In this document: one piece after another, positions 52,663 to 54,991 of the stretch
How the letters are laid out: every line of letters starts with the position of its first letter
Numbering within the stretch: position 1 is the first letter of the stretch
NCBI RefSeq assembly: GCF_019104725.1
Contig: NZ_JAHRXF010000042.1
Location: forward strand, 1 to 54,991
From: Streptomyces corallincola
Lineage (GTDB): Bacteria; Actinomycetota; Actinomycetes; Streptomycetales; Streptomycetaceae
DNA: 54,991 bases
Direction of reading: 5' to 3'
Notes under the pieces: generated by a model
The model's database searches: none
What the model saw: the letters and a program-made list of their open reading frames with translations, nothing else
Told to the model about the DNA's origin: nothing
Made by a program: the position numbers and the translations under genes

Positions 52663-54555
52663 ATGCCGATCGCACCCCTCGCCCGGCGGCTGGCCGCCGC
52701 GTTCTCCGGGCTGCTGCTCCTGACCGGGCTGCCGGTCACCGCCTCCGCGGCCTCACCCGCCACTGCTCCGGCAGCCGCCGACTGGGCCGCGCCGCTCTCC
52801 ACCCGGGGCCGCTACGTCGTGGACGCCCACGGCGAGCGCTTCCGCCTCAAGGCCGCCAACTGGGACGGCGCCCAGGGCTCCTGGACGGGGAGCGGCAGCG
52901 CCGACGACCCCGCCAACCATCACGCGGGGCAGAACTCGTACGGCGTACCGCTCGGACTCGACCGGGTACCGATCGGGCAACTCCTGAGCGATTTCCATGC
53001 CTTGGACATCAACACCGTCCGGCTGCCGTTCTCCAACCAGATGATCGGCACCACGACCCCCGTCCCCGACAACGCCGTCGCGGCCAATCCCGGCCTGCGC
53101 GGGCGGACTCCGCTCCAGGTGTACGACGCGGTGGTGGACGCGCTCAGCGGGAGTGGGTTCGCGGTGATCCTCAACGACCACACGAACACGACCCGTTGGT
53201 GCTGCGGGATCGACGGGAACGAGCGGTGGAACAGCTCGCAGTCCACGCAGCGGTGGGCGGACGACTGGGTGTTCATGGCGCGGCGCTACGCGAGCGTCCC
53301 CGGTGTGGTGGGCGCCGACCTCTACAACGAGGTGCGCCGGGACGTGCTGGACGATCCCAACTGGGGTCTGGGCGACGCCCACGACTGGTACGCGGCGGCC
53401 CAGCTCGCCGCCGACCGCATCCTCACCGAGGGCAACCCGAAGCTGCTGATCGTCGTGGAGGGCATCAACTGGACCGGGATTCCCGTGGACGGGCTCCCGC
53501 ACGGCAGGCCGCAGCTCACCCCCGCCCGCACGCTGTCCCACACCCTCCTGGACGCCCGCAAACTGGTCTACTCGGCCCACTTCTACGGCTACACCGGCCC
53601 CCGGCACAGCGGCGCGACCGGCGTGGGCGAGACCCATGACGCCCGCTACCAGGACCTGAACCGTGCCGAGTTGGGCGCCGCGCTGGACGACGAGGCGTTC
53701 TTCGTGGAGGAGAACGGCAGGCACTACACGGCACCCGTCTGGGTCAGCGAGTTCGGCATCGGCAGCGGGGAGACGGGCCCGGCGGCCCGCGCCTGGTTCG
53801 GCAACGTCACGGACTACTTCGCCGCGCACGACGCCGACTTCGCGTACTGGCCGCTCGTAGGGCACGAGGGCCACGACGACTGGGTGCTGCTGCGCTACGA
53901 CACCGCGGGGCACCGCGCCGGTGTCCTGGACCCCGGCGACTGGCGGACCGCCGCCTGGCAGGGGCTGATGGGCGCGCCGAGCGTCTCCGGTCCGGTGGCG
54001 GCCGTACCCGCGTACCGGATGCTGAGCACCGACCACGACGACGCCGTACGGTCGGTGCGGGTGCGGGCGGCCGGGGACTGGGACGCGGGCGCGCGCAAGG
54101 CGGCCTGCCCGGACGGGTTGCGGCTGGCCGGGATCAGCCACTCGGCGGGGCGCGGGCTGTGCACGGACGCGGGCACGGGCGACCTGCGGGGTACCGGGGC
54201 CGGACAGACCGTCGTCACTGACGAGCGGTACGTACCGGGCGGCGGTGACTGGGCCTCGGGGTACACCAAGCTCCAGTGTCCGGCGGGGAGTTTCCTGATC
54301 GGGTACAGCGTGCGGGGTGCGCGGCTGTCTGCGGCGCTGTGCGCGCCGGGGCGGACGCCCCTGGCCGGGGCGGGACGCACCGTATGGTTCGACCGGTCGG
54401 ACAATCGTCCCGGTGGCGCGGCGGGCGGTGACTTCGCCGAGGGCGCCTACAAGGGGCAGTGCGCGGATCATGAGTACGCGGCCGGGATCGCGTACACGAC
54501 CCGGTTCGGCAGTGCGCCGGGGCCCGACGCGCTGCTGTGCCGCACCCTGTCCTGA
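52663..54555 (+). CDS. Secreted GH5-type glycoside hydrolase
   Basis: A 630-residue exported protein. The signal peptide ends near ASAASP (about residue 31). The TIM-barrel domain (about 40-430) has RLPFSNQM, ILNDHTN, the acid/base Glu223 in LYNEVRR, AHFYGYTG and the nucleophile Glu363 in VSEFGIG, as in family 5 cellulases and related beta-glycanases. The C-terminal 190 residues form a separate domain with paired Cys (AACPDGLRLAGIS, LQCPAGSFLIGYS), perhaps substrate-binding. Stop is followed by an Smr-domain gene 81 bases on. Confidence 0.9.
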   Translation: MPIAPLARRLAAAFSGLLLLTGLPVTASAASPATAPAAADWAAPLSTRGRYVVDAHGERFRLKAANWDGAQGSWTGSGSADDPANHHAGQNSYGVPLGLDRVPIGQLLSDFHALDINTVRLPFSNQMIGTTTPVPDNAVAANPGLRGRTPLQVYDAVVDALSGSGFAVILNDHTNTTRWCCGIDGNERWNSSQSTQRWADDWVFMARRYASVPGVVGADLYNEVRRDVLDDPNWGLGDAHDWYAAAQLAADRILTEGNPKLLIVVEGINWTGIPVDGLPHGRPQLTPARTLSHTLLDARKLVYSAHFYGYTGPRHSGATGVGETHDARYQDLNRAELGAALDDEAFFVEENGRHYTAPVWVSEFGIGSGETGPAARAWFGNVTDYFAAHDADFAYWPLVGHEGHDDWVLLRYDTAGHRAGVLDPGDWRTAAWQGLMGAPSVSGPVAAVPAYRMLSTDHDDAVRSVRVRAAGDWDAGARKAACPDGLRLAGISHSAGRGLCTDAGTGDLRGTGAGQTVVTDERYVPGGGDWASGYTKLQCPAGSFLIGYSVRGARLSAALCAPGRTPLAGAGRTVWFDRSDNRPGGAAGGDFAEGAYKGQCADHEYAAGIAYTTRFGSAPGPDALLCRTLS

Positions 54556-54636
54556 ACACGCCCGACCGCCCCGCCCGCCGTCCTGAGCCCGCCCCGTTCC
54601 GCCGCACGCCGTCCTGAGCACGAGGAGACACCCCGC

Positions 54637-54882
54637 ATGATGTCGCTGGACCTGCATCCGCTGTTTCGCAACAACCGGGACATCGAGCTGGCGCTGCGCC
54701 AGTTCCTGTTCCGGGCGAGCAACGCGGGTGAGCCCGTCGCGGAGATCATTCCGGGGAAGGGGTCGGGGAAGCTGCGGGCGCGGGTGCTCGCGTTCCTGGA
54801 CCAGAAGCACATCCGGAAGCTGTACGTCCGGCGGGAGGTGGACTCCGGGAACAGCGGGCGGGTGCTGGTGTATTTCCGCTGA
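54637..54882 (+). CDS. Smr-domain protein
   Basis: An 81-residue protein that is essentially one Smr (MutS2 C-terminal) domain: LDLHPLFRNNRDIELALRQFLF, then EIIPGKGSGKLRARVLAFLD, where GKGSGxLR is the conserved loop. Smr domains bind branched DNA or RNA and can be nucleases. The usual LDLHG has Pro at the Gly position. ATG at 54637 follows GAGGAG. The stop codon lies in a tandem repeat. Confidence 0.88.
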   Translation: MMSLDLHPLFRNNRDIELALRQFLFRASNAGEPVAEIIPGKGSGKLRARVLAFLDQKHIRKLYVRREVDSGNSGRVLVYFR

Positions 54883-54937
54883 GGTGCGCTTCCGTTGAGG
54901 TGCGCTTCCGCCGGGACGCGCTTCCCCCGAGGCGCGC
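54874..54937. repeat. Four tandem 16-bp repeats spanning the Smr gene stop
   Basis: Units TTCCGCTGAGGTGCGC, TTCCGTTGAGGTGCGC, TTCCGCCGGGACGCGC and TTCCCCCGAGGCGCGC follow each other exactly. The first contains the stop codon. The remaining bases to the window end carry no gene. Confidence 0.8.
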
Positions 54938-54991
54938 CCCCGCCCGGGTCTGCTACCGGCGAGGCACCGCCTTCCCTCCCCCGGCCCGGGC

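Overview
The window is chromosomal DNA of a high-GC actinomycete, almost certainly a Streptomyces. Coding sequence is dense with G/C in third codon positions. GTG starts, four-base start/stop overlaps and TetR regulators are common, and there are secreted carbohydrate hydrolases, SpoIIE-type phosphatases, an RsbW-like kinase and an isorenieratene-type crt cluster. No rRNA, tRNA, IS element, CRISPR array or prophage was seen. The first 80 bases are almost pure G and are probably a contig-end artefact.

Region by region. 0-11 kb: a signalling and stress block with a mycothiol-type isomerase, an RsbW-like kinase, a PhoD-like phosphatase, a hemerythrin, a bacteriophytochrome histidine kinase facing a CheY-like regulator that is coupled to a GAF/SpoIIE phosphatase, then small stress-type proteins. 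11-17 kb: two TetR-controlled units (SDR; P450 plus 3Fe-4S ferredoxin), a phosphatase-fold gene relic, and a GH19 chitinase behind DasR-like sites. 17.3-26.7 kb: the carotenoid cluster, made of crtY-crtT-crtU on the minus strand and crtE-(97-aa ORF)-crtI-crtB-Rieske on the plus strand, with every plus-strand junction overlapping by four bases. 27-33.2 kb: an ImmA/IrrE-like zinc peptidase, two paralogous multi-pass membrane proteins (MAB_1171c/DUF6545 type), an FAD oxidoreductase and a fatty acid desaturase, all on one strand. 33-36 kb: an envelope trio (YihY/BrkB, holin-like, DUF3618). 36-39 kb: a ThiF-like/GNAT coupled pair and an SAV2177-type methyltransferase. 39-43 kb: an endonuclease/exonuclease/phosphatase protein, a secreted GH92 mannosidase and a formaldehyde dehydrogenase-like zinc enzyme. 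44-55 kb: hydrolase, MsrA, a TetR/SDR pair with matched operators, DUF2071, a PIG-L deacetylase, a flavin monooxygenase, a second SpoIIE phosphatase, a secreted GH5-type hydrolase and an Smr-domain protein.

How the parts may work together. The phytochrome, response regulator, PP2C phosphatase and RsbW-like kinase are components expected of a light-to-sigma-factor partner switch, and a carotenoid cluster (light-induced in several streptomycetes) lies about 9 kb away; the link is inference. The crt genes should carry geranylgeranyl-PP through phytoene, lycopene and beta-carotene to isorenieratene, with an unassigned Rieske protein at the end of the operon. The least explained unit is the peptidase/two-membrane-protein/flavoenzyme/desaturase block at 27.1-33.2 kb. 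A recurring oddity is short tandem repeats, either in frame in protein linkers (phytochrome, flavoenzyme) or spanning stop codons (39.9 kb, 54.9 kb).
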